Shown here: one piece after another, positions 1 to 9,244 of the stretch
How positions within the stretch are numbered: the stretch's first letter is position 1
Layout of the letters: each line of letters opens with the position of its first letter
Source of the DNA: Arthrobacter citreus
GTDB taxonomy: Bacteria > Actinomycetota > Actinomycetes > Actinomycetales > Micrococcaceae
DNA: 64,000 nucleotides
Assembly: GCF_038405225.1 (NCBI RefSeq)
Contig: NZ_CP151657.1
Span: forward strand, 1,302,001-1,366,000
Reading direction: 5' to 3'
Position numbers and translations under genes: made by a program
The notes under the pieces: generated by a model
What the model was told of the DNA's origin: nothing
The model's input: only the letters and a program-made list of their open reading frames with translations
Database searches by the model: none

Positions 1-1923
1 GGGCTGACCGCCGTGGTGGCCTTCACGCTGGCCATGGGGGCCTCCCGGCTGGCGGCCCGCGGCGCAATCATCAAGCAGCTTGCTGCGGTGGAAACCCTGG
101 GCAGCACCTCGCAGATCTGTACGGACAAAACAGGAACGCTGACCCTGAACGAGATGACGGTCCGGCGCGTGCACACCGCCTCCGGCCGCGTCTTCCGGGT
201 CTCCGGTTCAGGCTACTCCACCGACGGCAGCGTGCTCAGCGCAGACGGGCGCCCTTCTCCGGTGCTGACCCGCGCGCTGCTCGGATTTGCGCTGTGCAAC
301 GATGCATCGGTGCAGGACGGCGTCCTGACCGGTGATCCCACCGAAGGCGCCCTGGTGGTGCTGGCAGAAAAGGGCGGCATCGACGCGGAGGGAGCGCGGG
401 CATCACATCCGCGCATCGCTGAAGTGCCCTTCGACTCCGACTACAAGTTCATGGCCACCTTCAACCGCGCGCCGGCCGCCGAGGATGACGCCGCCGGGGA
501 TGACGCCGCCGGGGATGACGCCGCCGTGACGGCGGCACGCGGCGGCGTCGTCTGCTACGTGAAAGGCGCTCCGGGAGTGCTGCTGCAGAGATCGGAGTTC
601 CTCGCCATGGCCGAGGGACAGCGCCCGCTGCAGCCCGATGACCGCGAACGGATCCTTGCCGAGGTGGATGCCCTGGCCCGGCAGGGCCTGCGGACCATGG
701 CGGTGGCCGCCCGGCCGGTGGATTCCGCACTGCCCACGGACTCCGACGAGCTGCGGGAGAGCGTCACCGGGCTGGTCTTCCACGCGGTGGCGGGCATCAT
801 GGATCCGCCGCGGCCTGAGGCTGCCGAAGCCATAGCCCGGGCCCGCGGAGCGGGCATCAGCGTGCACATGATTACCGGGGACCATCTGGTCACGGCCTCC
901 GCCATTGCCGGGGACCTGGGGATCCAGGGCGAAGCCGTCTCCGGTGCCGCACTGGACTCCATGGACGATGCGGAGCTGCAGCGCCGGGCCCCCGGTTACG
1001 GGGTGCTCGCCCGGGTGTCGCCGGAGCATAAGATCCGGATGGTGGAGGCGCTGCAGGCCGACGGCGCAGTGGTGGCGATGACCGGCGACGGCGTCAATGA
1101 CGCACCGGCCCTGAAACGGGCCAACATCGGCATTGCCATGGGGATCACCGGCACTGATGTGTCCAAGGGTGCGGCCAAGATGATCCTGACCGATGACAAC
1201 TTCGCCACCATTGTCACCGCGGTGCAGGAAGGCCGCGGCATCTACGCGAACATCCTGAAGTTCGTCAGCTTCCAGCTCACCACGGCGTGGGGGTTCGTGC
1301 TGATTTTCCTGGCCGCCGCGGCATTCGGCCTGGCCGGGGGAGCGCCCTTTACCGCCCTGCAGATCCTGTGGGTGAACATCATCATGGACGGCCCGCCGGC
1401 CCTTGCCCTGGGTGTGGACCCCGCCGATCCGGACCTGATGAAGCAGCCGCCGCGGCCGGCCGGCGAACCGCTGCTGACCGGCCAGCGCATCCTGCGGGTC
1501 CTGACCATGGGCGTGGTCATGGCCGTGGGCACCTGCTCAGTGCTGTATCTGGCCCCGCAGATGTATCCGGACAGCGCGGGCGATCCCCTGTTTGCCACCA
1601 CGCTGGCGTTTACCACGTTCGTTTTCTACCAGGCCTTCAACCTGCTCAACGTCAGGTCGGCAACCGCCAGCGTCTTTTCGCTGCGCACCTTCACCAACCG
1701 CGCTGTTTGGGTGTCGCTGGCCGCCGTCGTCGTCCTCCAGGTCCTGGTGGTGCAGCTGGGTGTGCTGCAGGGACTGTTCGACACCACTGGCCTGACCTCC
1801 GGGCAGTGGTTCCTGGCCCTGGGCGTGGGATCAACGGTGCTGTGGATCTCCGAGATCCGGAAGGCGGTCTCCCGCTACCGGCTGCGCAACCGGGCGCCGG
1901 CCTACCAGGGTGAGGGCTTGTAG
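1..1923 (+). CDS. Cation-transporting P-type ATPase (calcium type, P2A), 5' truncated
   Basis: ATP-driven membrane cation pump of the SERCA/PMR1-like class; calcium is the likeliest ion but is not proved by sequence. The reading frame is open from base 1, so the N-terminal membrane helices and actuator domain lie outside the window. Visible in order: the phosphorylation motif DKTGTLT near codon 43, the nucleotide-binding domain, the hinge motif TGDGVNDAP, and a C-terminal block of hydrophobic helices containing the P2-type stretch WVNIIMDGPPALALG. The nucleotide-binding domain carries an in-frame 15-base tandem repeat (484-527) encoding three copies of DDAAG-like sequence, probably a surface loop. 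The end overlaps the convergent SDR gene by 22 bases. Confidence 0.93.
   Translation, partial: GLTAVVAFTLAMGASRLAARGAIIKQLAAVETLGSTSQICTDKTGTLTLNEMTVRRVHTASGRVFRVSGSGYSTDGSVLSADGRPSPVLTRALLGFALCNDASVQDGVLTGDPTEGALVVLAEKGGIDAEGARASHPRIAEVPFDSDYKFMATFNRAPAAEDDAAGDDAAGDDAAVTAARGGVVCYVKGAPGVLLQRSEFLAMAEGQRPLQPDDRERILAEVDALARQGLRTMAVAARPVDSALPTDSDELRESVTGLVFHAVAGIMDPPRPEAAEAIARARGAGISVHMITGDHLVTASAIAGDLGIQGEAVSGAALDSMDDAELQRRAPGYGVLARVSPEHKIRMVEALQADGAVVAMTGDGVNDAPALKRANIGIAMGITGTDVSKGAAKMILTDDNFATIVTAVQEGRGIYANILKFVSFQLTTAWGFVLIFLAAAAFGLAGGAPFTALQILWVNIIMDGPPALALGVDPADPDLMKQPPRPAGEPLLTGQRILRVLTMGVVMAVGTCSVLYLAPQMYPDSAGDPLFATTLAFTTFVFYQAFNLLNVRSATASVFSLRTFTNRAVWVSLAAVVVLQVLVVQLGVLQGLFDTTGLTSGQWFLALGVGSTVLWISEIRKAVSRYRLRNRAPAYQGEGL
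484..527 (+). repeat. 15-bp in-frame tandem repeat in the P-type ATPase gene
   Basis: The unit gatgacgccgccggg is present about three times head to tail and encodes DDAAG repeats. The unit length keeps the frame, so copy-number change would only lengthen an acidic loop. Confidence 0.85.
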
Positions 1924-3338
1924 TCCTTGAGGAAAACGCCGTACTGGTCCTCGCCGGCTTCACCCATGACAATCGGGTCGTAAACCCTCGCCGCGCCGTC
2001 CACCAGGTCCAGTGGAGCGTGGAAACCCTCCTCGGCCAGGCGCACCTTGGTGGGGTGCGGGCGTTCGTCGGTGATCCAGCCGGTATCCACGGCGGTCATG
2101 AGGATGCCGTCGGTCTCCAGCATTTCTTCAGCGCTGGTGCGGGTGAGCATGTTCAGCGATGCCTTCGCCATGTTGGTGTGCGGATGCCCGGGGCCCTTGT
2201 ACCGGCGGGAAAACTGCCCCTCCATCGCGGAGACATTCACGATGTACTTGCGGTGCGCCGCCGAGGCGGCCATGGCCGGACGCAGCCGGTTGACCAGCAG
2301 GAACGGTGCGGTGACGTTGCAGAGCTGGACTTCCAGCATTTCCAGCGGCTCCACCTGGTCCACCACCTGGGTCCAGCTGTTAATCGGCGCGGTGTCCGGC
2401 ACCAGCCCGCCGGCGTCGATGGCCGTGCCGGCGCCCAGCTTCTCCAGCGAGGACGAGCCGGCGGTCAGGGCCAGGGAGGTGACGGCGTCCCCGGCCAGGA
2501 CCGGATGCTCGGCGATGGACCCGGCCAGCGCGGTGGGGTGCGCGTTGTGCGTGTGGCCGAAGGTCACCAGTTCCGGCATGTTGCCGGCCGGCAGCTCCTC
2601 AAGCTCGGCATCCACCAGCGGCTGGTAGGCGTTGGAGGTCCGGCGCACCGTCTGGGCGGCATTGTTGATCAGGATGTCCAGGGGGCCCGCGTCGGCCACG
2701 GATTCGGCCAGCGATATGACCTGGGCCGGGTCGCGCAGGTCAATGCCGACAATGCGGAGCCGGTGCAGCCAGTCCGCCGAGTCCTCCATGGCCGCGAAGC
2801 GCCGGGCGGCATCCTTCGGGAAGCGGGTGGTGATGGTGGTGTGCGCGCCGTCGCGCAGCAGCCGCAGGGCAATGTACATGCCGATTTTCGCGCGGCCGCC
2901 GGTGAGCAGCGCACGCTTTCCGGTGAGGTCGGTGCGGGCGTCGCGCTTGGCGTGGCTGAACGCGGCGCATTCCGGGCACAGCTGGTGATAGAACGCATCC
3001 ACCACTGTGTAGGGCTGCTTGCAGATGTAGCAGTTGCGCGGCTTGAGCAGTGTTCCGGCCGACGGTCCGTGTGCCGAGGACTTCAGCTGGGCGCCGCGCG
3101 TTTCATCATCGATCCGGTCGGAGGCCCCAGTGGCGGTGCGGGCGACGACGGCGCGGTCGGCATCCGCCGCGGCGTCGCGCTTTTCGTTCTTCCGGTGTTT
3201 CTTCACGGATTTGAACATTTTGGCGGTCGCCCGGCGAACGGCGACGTAATCCGGATGTTCCTCGTCCAGGACGTGGATGGAGGACAGGACCCGCAGGCAG
3301 GCCTGCAGGTCTTCGGGGCTCAGATCGGGGGTGCTCAT
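1902..3338 (-). CDS. SDR-family oxidoreductase with N-terminal zinc-ribbon region
   Basis: A 478-residue protein, much longer than a classical SDR (about 250). The first 100 residues are a charged region rich in K and R. A four-cysteine cluster follows (C103, C106, C121, C124; CxxC-CxxC), which should bind zinc. The Rossmann fold begins with TGGRAKIG (146-153), with NNAA near 226 and a catalytic-type Ser near 370 (VNVSAMEG). The expected YxxxK reads TNMAK (388-392), so the usual catalytic Tyr is replaced by Thr; Tyr380 is the nearest tyrosine. I chose the ATG at 3338 because the protein then starts MSTPDLSPED; the frame extends 17 codons further upstream without a convincing start signal. Substrate unknown. 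Confidence 0.8.
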   Translation of the reverse strand: MSTPDLSPEDLQACLRVLSSIHVLDEEHPDYVAVRRATAKMFKSVKKHRKNEKRDAAADADRAVVARTATGASDRIDDETRGAQLKSSAHGPSAGTLLKPRNCYICKQPYTVVDAFYHQLCPECAAFSHAKRDARTDLTGKRALLTGGRAKIGMYIALRLLRDGAHTTITTRFPKDAARRFAAMEDSADWLHRLRIVGIDLRDPAQVISLAESVADAGPLDILINNAAQTVRRTSNAYQPLVDAELEELPAGNMPELVTFGHTHNAHPTALAGSIAEHPVLAGDAVTSLALTAGSSSLEKLGAGTAIDAGGLVPDTAPINSWTQVVDQVEPLEMLEVQLCNVTAPFLLVNRLRPAMAASAAHRKYIVNVSAMEGQFSRRYKGPGHPHTNMAKASLNMLTRTSAEEMLETDGILMTAVDTGWITDERPHPTKVRLAEEGFHAPLDLVDGAARVYDPIVMGEAGEDQYGVFLKDYKPSPW

Positions 3339-3420
3339 GAAAGTCGTTTCTGCTGTGTTTCCCGCCGGCGAAAAACACGGCGAAGGCAAATTTGCTGCCT
3401 TCCGACCTTACAACGAAACA

Positions 3421-3450
3421 CCGCGGCACCCGGTATCCCGGGTGCCGCGG
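3421..3450 (-). terminator. Hairpin after glgC
   Basis: A perfect 13-bp inverted repeat (CCGCGGCACCCGG and its complement) with a TATC loop lies 40 bases past the glgC stop. The T-run on the minus strand is weak (TGTTT), so it is a likely but not classical terminator that separates glgC from the SDR gene. Confidence 0.65.
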
Positions 3451-3489
3451 CGGAGGAAGATCACAACCGGGGTTTCCCGGCAACCGTTG

Positions 3490-4761
3490 TTAGACGGGAG
3501 CGGCCTCTGCCTCGGGTTCGGGCAGCGAAACTTTCTGCCCCTTGCTGAGCACCGTCAGCCCGGAGGCGGTGACGGTAAATCCGCGGGCAAGGTCCAGGTC
3601 CCGGTCCACGCCGATGGTGGCGCCGGGCGGGATCTGCACATTTTTATCGATGATGGCACGCCGCACCACGGCGCCGGCTCCAACATGGATTCCGTCCATC
3701 AGGACCGAGTCGGAGACCACCGCGCCGGAGTCAACGTACACGTCCGGTGCCAGCACGGAACCAGTCACGGTGCCGCCGGAAATCACCACGCCGTTGGAAA
3801 CAATCGAGTCGAACGCGGTGCCGGCCTGATCGGCGGCGCTGCGGACAAACTTAGCGGGCGGAGAGATGCTCTGGCGGGTGTAAATGGGCCACTGCAGGTT
3901 GTACAGGTTGAACGCCGGCAGGGGTGAAATGAGATCCATGTTGGCGTCGTAGTACGAGTCGAGGGTACCGACGTCGCGCCAGTACTGGTGGTCGCTGCCG
4001 GTGGCTCCGGGAATGACGTTGTGCGAGAAGTCGTAGACGGCGGCGTCGCCGCGCTCCACGAAGTAGGGAATTATGTCCCCGCCCATGTCGTGCTTGGTGA
4101 TCAGCCGCTCGGCGTCGACCTTGAGCGCATCCACCAGGGCGTCGGTGTTAAAGACGTAGTTGCCCATGGATGCCAGGAACATGTCCGGATCATCCGGCAG
4201 GCCCGGCGTGGTGGCCGGTTTTTCCACAAAGGCTCCGATCATGCCCGGCCGTTCCGGATCCGTTTCGATCACTCCGAACTGATCGGCCAGGTGCAGCGGC
4301 TGCCGGACTGCCGCCACGGACACCGAGGCGCCGGACGCTATATGGGCTTCCACCATTTGGGAGAAGTCCATCCGGTACACGTGATCGGCGCCGATGACCA
4401 CCACGATGTCCGGCCGGGCGTCGTCGATCAGGTTCATGGACTGGTAGATCGCGTTGGCACTGCCCAGGAACCAGCTCTTGCCGACCCGCTGCTGTGCGGG
4501 AACGGAAGCCACATAGTTCTGCAGCTGAGTGGACAGCCGCCACGTCTCTGATATGTGCCGGTCCAGGCTGTGGGACTTGTACTGGGTCAGGACAACAATC
4601 TGCAGGTATCCCGAATTCACCAGGTTGGACAAGGCAAAGTCGATAAGCCGGTACCGGCCGGCGAATGGAACGGCAGGTTTTGCACGGTCCGCTGTCAGCG
4701 GCATGAGGCGCTTGCCTTCTCCGCCTGCAAGGACAACGGCCAGGACCTTCTTTGGCGCCAT
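3490..4761 (-). CDS. glgC: Glucose-1-phosphate adenylyltransferase
   Basis: Makes ADP-glucose from glucose-1-phosphate and ATP, the committed step of bacterial glycogen synthesis, in the cytosol. The 423-residue protein starts [10 protein letters not shown] and has the nucleotidyltransferase loop [11 protein letters not shown], the conserved [19 protein letters not shown] region and a C-terminal left-handed beta-helix with hexapeptide repeats. Length fits the family. The ATG at 4761 has AGGGGA about 8 bases upstream; the frame stays open 18 codons further but that extension is lysine-rich and atypical. Divergent from glgA across about 176 bases, the usual actinobacterial arrangement. Confidence 0.96.
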   Translation of the reverse strand: MAPKKVLAVVLAGGEGKRLMPLTADRAKPAVPFAGRYRLIDFALSNLVNSGYLQIVVLTQYKSHSLDRHISETWRLSTQLQNYVASVPAQQRVGKSWFLGSANAIYQSMNLIDDARPDIVVVIGADHVYRMDFSQMVEAHIASGASVSVAAVRQPLHLADQFGVIETDPERPGMIGAFVEKPATTPGLPDDPDMFLASMGNYVFNTDALVDALKVDAERLITKHDMGGDIIPYFVERGDAAVYDFSHNVIPGATGSDHQYWRDVGTLDSYYDANMDLISPLPAFNLYNLQWPIYTRQSISPPAKFVRSAADQAGTAFDSIVSNGVVISGGTVTGSVLAPDVYVDSGAVVSDSVLMDGIHVGAGAVVRRAIIDKNVQIPPGATIGVDRDLDLARGFTVTASGLTVLSKGQKVSLPEPEAEAAPV

Positions 4762-4937
4762 TATGTGTTTCCCCTGTTTCCGCTTCTTGTCATACGTTGC
4801 TTGCTTTTTGCGCAAATTACTCTGCGCCTGTTACTTGGTGTTGCTCTGCGCTTATTATCGAACGGCGCAGCCGGCGGTAATAAGTCTGCTGTCCTTCACA
4901 CTAGATCACCGGAGCGCCGGTGCACTACGTTGGTTTA

Positions 4938-6143
4938 GTGCGAGTAGATATTGTGTCAAAGGAATTCCCGCCCGAAATCTACGGCGGAGCAGGCGTCCAC
5001 GTAGCCGAACTCAGCAGGGTGCTGGCCGCGGAGGTGGATCTGCGCGTCCACTGTTTCGGTGCTCCCCGCCCGGCTGACTACCACGGTGCCGTGGTCAGCA
5101 CCTACGCGGTGCCCGCTGGACTGGACGATGCCAACCCGGCCGTCCAAACGCTGGGCACCGACCTGGAAATCCTCAGGGGCCTGGACGGCGCCGACATCGT
5201 GCATTCGCACACCTGGTACGCGAACATGGCCGGGCACCTGGGATCGCTGCTGTACGGCATTCCCCACGTGCTCAGTGCGCACAGCCTGGAGCCGCTGCGC
5301 CCTTGGAAGGCCGAGCAGCTCGGCGGTGGTTACGCCCTGTCCTCCTGGGTGGAAAAAACAGCGTACGACGCCGCGGCGGCCATCATCGCCGTCTCCGAAG
5401 GCATGCGCCAGGACATCCTGCGCAGTTATCCCGAAGTGGACCCGGCCAAGGTGCGCGTGGTCCACAACGGCATTGACGTTGACCTGTGGCATCCTGACAA
5501 CGATCCCGACGGTCTTAGCGCCCTGGGCATCGACCCGGACCGCCCCAGCGTGGTGTTTGTGGGACGGAACACCCGGCAGAAGGGCGTTCCCTACCTGCTC
5601 CGTGCGGCGGCATTCCTGCCGCCGGAGGTGCAGCTGGTCCTGTGCCTGGGCGCCGCGGACACGCCGGAGCTGGCAGCCGAGACCAATGTCCTGATCGAGG
5701 AGCTTCGGCTCATGCGCAACGGCGTCGTCGTGATTGAGCGGATGCTGCCGCGCAACGAACTGATCAAGGTGCTCAGCTCCGCCACCGTTTTTGCCTGCCC
5801 GTCCATTTACGAACCCCTCGGAATCGTCAACCTCGAAGCCATGGCCTGCGGCACCGCCGTCGTTGCCTCGGCCACCGGCGGCATTCCTGAAGTGGTGGAC
5901 TCCGGTGTGACCGGACTGCTGGTGCCGCTGGAGCAGCTGCAGGACGGCACCGGAACGCCGCTGGACCCTGAAGGGTTTGTTCGGGACTTTGCCGCCGCGC
6001 TGACCGAAGTGGTGACCGATCCGGAACGGGCTGCACGGATGGGGCAGGCCGGACGGCAGCGCGCCACCGAGCAGTTCTCCTGGGATTCCATCGCCGCCGC
6101 CACACTGGACGTGTACCGTTCCGTGCTGCCGCATGCGGGCTGA
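4938..6143 (+). CDS. glgA: Glycogen synthase (GT4 family, actinobacterial type)
   Basis: Glycosyltransferase that extends alpha-1,4-glucan from a nucleotide sugar; pairs functionally with the divergent glgC. It is 401 residues from the GTG at 4938, giving the start VRVDIVSKEFPPE typical of actinobacterial GlgA/GlgM proteins. The GT-B fold shows the donor-site sequences VVFVGRNTRQKG and PSIYEPLGIVNLEAMACGT (E-x7-E type). In mycobacteria the homologous GlgM makes maltose-1-phosphate, so that alternative cannot be excluded. A box TACGTT (4926-4931) ends 6 bases before the GTG and there is no Shine-Dalgarno sequence, so the mRNA is probably leaderless. An in-frame GTG at 4920 is less likely. Confidence 0.92.
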   Translation: MRVDIVSKEFPPEIYGGAGVHVAELSRVLAAEVDLRVHCFGAPRPADYHGAVVSTYAVPAGLDDANPAVQTLGTDLEILRGLDGADIVHSHTWYANMAGHLGSLLYGIPHVLSAHSLEPLRPWKAEQLGGGYALSSWVEKTAYDAAAAIIAVSEGMRQDILRSYPEVDPAKVRVVHNGIDVDLWHPDNDPDGLSALGIDPDRPSVVFVGRNTRQKGVPYLLRAAAFLPPEVQLVLCLGAADTPELAAETNVLIEELRLMRNGVVVIERMLPRNELIKVLSSATVFACPSIYEPLGIVNLEAMACGTAVVASATGGIPEVVDSGVTGLLVPLEQLQDGTGTPLDPEGFVRDFAAALTEVVTDPERAARMGQAGRQRATEQFSWDSIAAATLDVYRSVLPHAG

Positions 6144-6181
6144 GCACACCACCTCAGCACACCACCTGAGCACACCGCCTC
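6143..6181 (+). repeat. 13-bp tandem repeat after glgA
   Basis: Three head-to-tail copies of AGCACACCACCTC with one or two changes start at the last base of the glgA stop codon. No coding role is visible. Confidence 0.8.
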
Positions 6182-6237
6182 AGGGGCGCAGAGGGCACCA
6201 TCCGGCCGCCTGACAGGAAAAGCCGCCTGACAGCGAG

Positions 6238-6269
6238 AAGGCCCCGGCCGGTTTCCCGGCCGGGGCCTT
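6238..6269. terminator. Bidirectional hairpin between glgA and the acyl-CoA oxidase gene
   Basis: A perfect 14-bp inverted repeat (AAGGCCCCGGCCGG with its complement) around a TTTC loop lies between two convergent genes. The AA/TT ends give it weak termination features in both directions. Confidence 0.75.
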
Positions 6270-6279
6270 CACGGCAAAC

Positions 6280-8376
6280 CTAGCGCTTGGCCTTGGCTGC
6301 CTGCTTCTTGCGCTGAATCAGGATTTTTTCGTCCACGGGCGATGCTCCGCTGGCGCGCATGAGCCGCTGGTATTCCATGGCCTCGTCCTGGCGCACCTTT
6401 TCGGCACCGGAGGCAACGGAGGCACGCAGGTGCTCCGGTCCGTAACCAAAGGCATCCACCAGGTCCAGGGCATGCGGGCGGATCTTGGCCAGCAGCCGGT
6501 TGATGTACGGACCCAGTGTGCGGGCCCGCTGCGAGGACAGGCGGCCGTGCATCAGGTACCAGGACAGGTTCTTCTCAATCAGGCACAGGCCAAAGAGGTC
6601 CCGCACCCAGGTCATGACCTGGCGGGTGCCGTCATCTTCGATCTGTTCCAGTGCCCGGGTGAAGGCTTCCCACTGCAGCAGTTCGGAGTGCGCACGGGCC
6701 GCCTCGATCAGGTCATGCTGGTTGTTGTTGAAGACGGCCGCGCCCTTGTCCTTGGGCAGCCGGCGGGCTTCGCGCAGGGCGCCGGCCACTTCGGCCACCA
6801 TGGTTCCCACCCGGTCCGTCAGGAGATCACGCTGGGTCCTGGGATCACGCAGGGCAATGGCTGACTTCTTCTCGGAGCCGGTGTCAGCAAACGCCTGGAC
6901 AATCTGGCGCAGGCCCGTGCGGTGCATGGTCCGGTCGGTGGCCTGTCCGACGGCGTAGCGGGCCAGGACGCCGAAGTCCGCTCCCACGAACTCCTTGGCG
7001 TAGTCGGCCAGCAGCCGCTTGGCCACCAGCTGCAGCAGGACCGTGTTGTCCCCCTCGAAGGTGACGTAGATGTCCAGGTCCGCGCGCAGCGCGGTGAGCC
7101 TGTTCTCCGCCAGGAAACCGGCACCGCCGGTGGCCTCACGGGCTTCCTGCAGGGTGTCCAGGGCATGCCAGGTGGACAGGGACTTCAGGCCGGCGGCAAG
7201 GGTCTCCAGGTCCTGGCGGTCCTCGTCGGTGTCATGGGCGCCGGAGAAGACGTCGTCAAACTTCTGCAGCAGTTCCTCATGCGCGAAGGCCGCAGCGTAG
7301 GTGGTGGCCAGCCGCGGCAGCAGCCGGCGCTGGTGCTGCTGGTAGTCCATCAGGACTTCCTCGGTAATGTCCGATGCGCCGTTGAACTGGCGGCGCTCGG
7401 TGCCGTACTGGATGGCGGTCTTCAGGGCCAGCTTGGACGCTGCCACCGCGGCGCCGTCCAGGGACACCCGGCCCTGGACCAGGGTGCCGATCATGGTGAA
7501 GAAGCGGCGGCCCGGGCTTTCGATCGGCGACGTGTAGGTGCCGTCAGCTGCGACGTCGCCGTAGCGGTTGAGTAGGTTGGTGCGGGGAATGCGCACATTG
7601 GTAAAGTGCAGCCGGCCGTTGTCGATTCCGTTCAGGCCGCCCTTGACGCCGTCGTCCTCGCCGCCGATGCCGGGCAGGAAGCCGTTGTCGTTGCGCAGGT
7701 CAACGTAGAACGCGTGGACGCCGTGGTCAATCCCAGCGGTGATCAGGTGGGCGAAGACGACGGCGGCCCGGCCGTGCACGGCCGCGTTGCCGATGTAGTC
7801 CTTCCACGCGGCGCGGAAGGGTGTGTTGATGATGAATTCTTCGGTGCCGGCGTCGTACTCGGCGGTGGTGGCAATGCTGGCGACGTCGGATCCGTGCCCG
7901 GTTTCAGTCATGGCGAAGCAGCCGGGAATCTCCAGGCTCATGATGCCGGGAAGCCACTTCTCGTGGTGCTCACGCGTGCCAAGATGCATTACGGCGCCGC
8001 CGAACAGGCCCCACTGGACGCCGGCCTTGATCTGCAGGGACGGGTCCGCGACCACCAGTTCGTCGAAGCCGGCAACGTTGCCGCCGTGGTTGTCCTCGCC
8101 GCCCACGTAGGCGGGGAAGGCGCGGTGCACGGCCTTGCTGTCCGCGAGGATCTTCATCTGGGTCATGACGCGTTCACGGTGCTCCGTGTACGGGAGGCCG
8201 GCGGGAGTATGCAGGGCTTCGGTTGCGGCGAGCGCGCGGGCCTGGAGCCGGACATCTCCCCATTTGCCCAGCAAAGCCTGGCTGAGGGCGTCCACGTTGA
8301 CGACGGCGCTGTCGTCGTCGCGGACTGAGGTGCCGGCGGGGATCTGGCGTTCCGGCGTGGAGGCTACTTGCGTCAT
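6280..8376 (-). CDS. Acyl-CoA dehydrogenase/oxidase family protein (ACOX-like)
   Basis: Flavoenzyme that should introduce the trans-2 double bond into an acyl-CoA in the first step of beta-oxidation. At 698 residues it matches the long acyl-CoA oxidase architecture better than a 380-residue dehydrogenase. Visible: the FAD/substrate motif AMTETGHGSDVAS near residue 155, GRVSLDG...AIQYGTERRQF near 302, and TFEGDNTVLLQ near 439, whose Glu corresponds to the ACOX catalytic base. Whether electrons go to oxygen or to a flavoprotein cannot be told from sequence. The ATG at 8376 has AGAAGGA upstream. An alternative ATG at 8442 overlaps the tetR stop (ATGA) and would add 22 residues. Confidence 0.88.
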   Translation of the reverse strand: MTQVASTPERQIPAGTSVRDDDSAVVNVDALSQALLGKWGDVRLQARALAATEALHTPAGLPYTEHRERVMTQMKILADSKAVHRAFPAYVGGEDNHGGNVAGFDELVVADPSLQIKAGVQWGLFGGAVMHLGTREHHEKWLPGIMSLEIPGCFAMTETGHGSDVASIATTAEYDAGTEEFIINTPFRAAWKDYIGNAAVHGRAAVVFAHLITAGIDHGVHAFYVDLRNDNGFLPGIGGEDDGVKGGLNGIDNGRLHFTNVRIPRTNLLNRYGDVAADGTYTSPIESPGRRFFTMIGTLVQGRVSLDGAAVAASKLALKTAIQYGTERRQFNGASDITEEVLMDYQQHQRRLLPRLATTYAAAFAHEELLQKFDDVFSGAHDTDEDRQDLETLAAGLKSLSTWHALDTLQEAREATGGAGFLAENRLTALRADLDIYVTFEGDNTVLLQLVAKRLLADYAKEFVGADFGVLARYAVGQATDRTMHRTGLRQIVQAFADTGSEKKSAIALRDPRTQRDLLTDRVGTMVAEVAGALREARRLPKDKGAAVFNNNQHDLIEAARAHSELLQWEAFTRALEQIEDDGTRQVMTWVRDLFGLCLIEKNLSWYLMHGRLSSQRARTLGPYINRLLAKIRPHALDLVDAFGYGPEHLRASVASGAEKVRQDEAMEYQRLMRASGASPVDEKILIQRKKQAAKAKR

Positions 8377-8438
8377 TGCGTGTCCTTCTCGTAGTGGTGG
8401 TGCCTGTGGGGTAGTGGTCATGCCTGCGGGGCGGCGGC

Positions 8439-9167
8439 TCATGCCGGCCCCGGTTCGTAGCCGATGCCGTCAAAGAGCCAGACGGTAATCTGGCGGGTCA
8501 TTTCGGCCTCGGTGGGTTTGTTCGGGCCTGGTTCGGCGGCCAGCCACCTTTCGCCGGCGGCGCGGACCATGCCCAGCGCCGCCGTCGGCCAGAAGCCTGC
8601 GGCAACGCCCAGCTTCGGAGCCGGCGATCCGCCGTCGAGGTACGCGCGCATCGCGCGGTCCATCATGGTGGTGATCGCTTCAAAAAAGGAGGTGAGGCTC
8701 TCCGCGAAGCGGGGTCCGGCCGTTCCCGTGGCTTCACCGGCCGTGACAAAGGCGTACACGTTCGGTGAGGTCTGCGCCATTTGCAGATACGCCGAGACCA
8801 TCGCCTGCAGTCCCGCCCGGGGGGACTCAGCGGTGCGGCCGGCGGCCAGGATTTTGTCCTGCATCTGCGAGAGGACCACTTCACCCATGGCCTGCTGCAG
8901 GCCGGCCTTGTCTCCGAAGTAGCGGTAGTACACCGACTTCGACGTGCCGGACGCTGCCGCGATCTCCTCCATCGATGCACCGGCACCGAGAGTGTGGACG
9001 GCGCGGCGTGCCGCCTTGATCAAATCGCCGCGGCGTTCGGTGCGGTGGGCTTCCCAGCGCAGCGACCGGCCGTCCGAGGGTACGGGGGAGGGCTCAGAGG
9101 AAGGCACGGGGGAGGGCACGGGGGACGGCGGCACCGGGGATGAGGGGTTTTGTAGAGCAGCGTTCAC
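8439..9167 (-). CDS. TetR-family transcriptional regulator
   Basis: 242-residue repressor-type regulator. After a 35-residue Pro/Ser-rich tail of repeated SPVPS comes the TetR helix-turn-helix (ASMEEIAAASGTSKSVYYRYFGDKAGL, about residues 63-89), then a helical ligand-binding domain. GTG start at 9167. On the minus strand TACGCT ends 7 bases before the start, so the mRNA looks leaderless, and this box lies inside a palindrome (9171-9195) that is the probable operator. Gene position between the acyl-CoA oxidase-like gene and the divergent thiolase operon suggests it senses acyl-CoA or a fatty acid; this is inference. Confidence 0.9.
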   Translation of the reverse strand: MNAALQNPSSPVPPSPVPSPVPSSEPSPVPSDGRSLRWEAHRTERRGDLIKAARRAVHTLGAGASMEEIAAASGTSKSVYYRYFGDKAGLQQAMGEVVLSQMQDKILAAGRTAESPRAGLQAMVSAYLQMAQTSPNVYAFVTAGEATGTAGPRFAESLTSFFEAITTMMDRAMRAYLDGGSPAPKLGVAAGFWPTAALGMVRAAGERWLAAEPGPNKPTEAEMTRQITVWLFDGIGYEPGPA

Positions 9168-9170
9168 GAT

Positions 9171-9195
9171 ACTCAGCGTATCAGGTACGCTGGGT
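9171..9195. promoter_or_regulatory. Palindromic operator over divergent tetR/thiolase promoters
   Basis: Inverted repeat with perfect 7-bp core arms CAGCGTA and TACGCTG around TCAGG; extended to 10-bp arms it has one mismatch. The symmetry places a TACGCT -10 box on each strand: plus strand 9186-9191 (with TTCACG at 9163-9168, 17-base spacer, for the thiolase operon) and minus strand 9180-9175 (for tetR). A bound TetR dimer would block both promoters. Confidence 0.75.
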
Positions 9196-9244
9196 TGCAG
9201 TAACTCCCCTCACATTTTGCAGAACCCCCAAGGAGAACAGACTC

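Noticed and set aside
2019-3548. A 509-codon open frame on the plus strand opposite the SDR gene
   Set aside because: It is the antisense shadow of a high-GC gene; its product is Gly/Arg/Gln-rich with no family features, while the minus-strand protein has a clear Rossmann fold and zinc cluster.
4956-6173. A 405-codon minus-strand open frame opposite glgA
   Set aside because: Antisense of glgA with low-complexity composition; no start signal.
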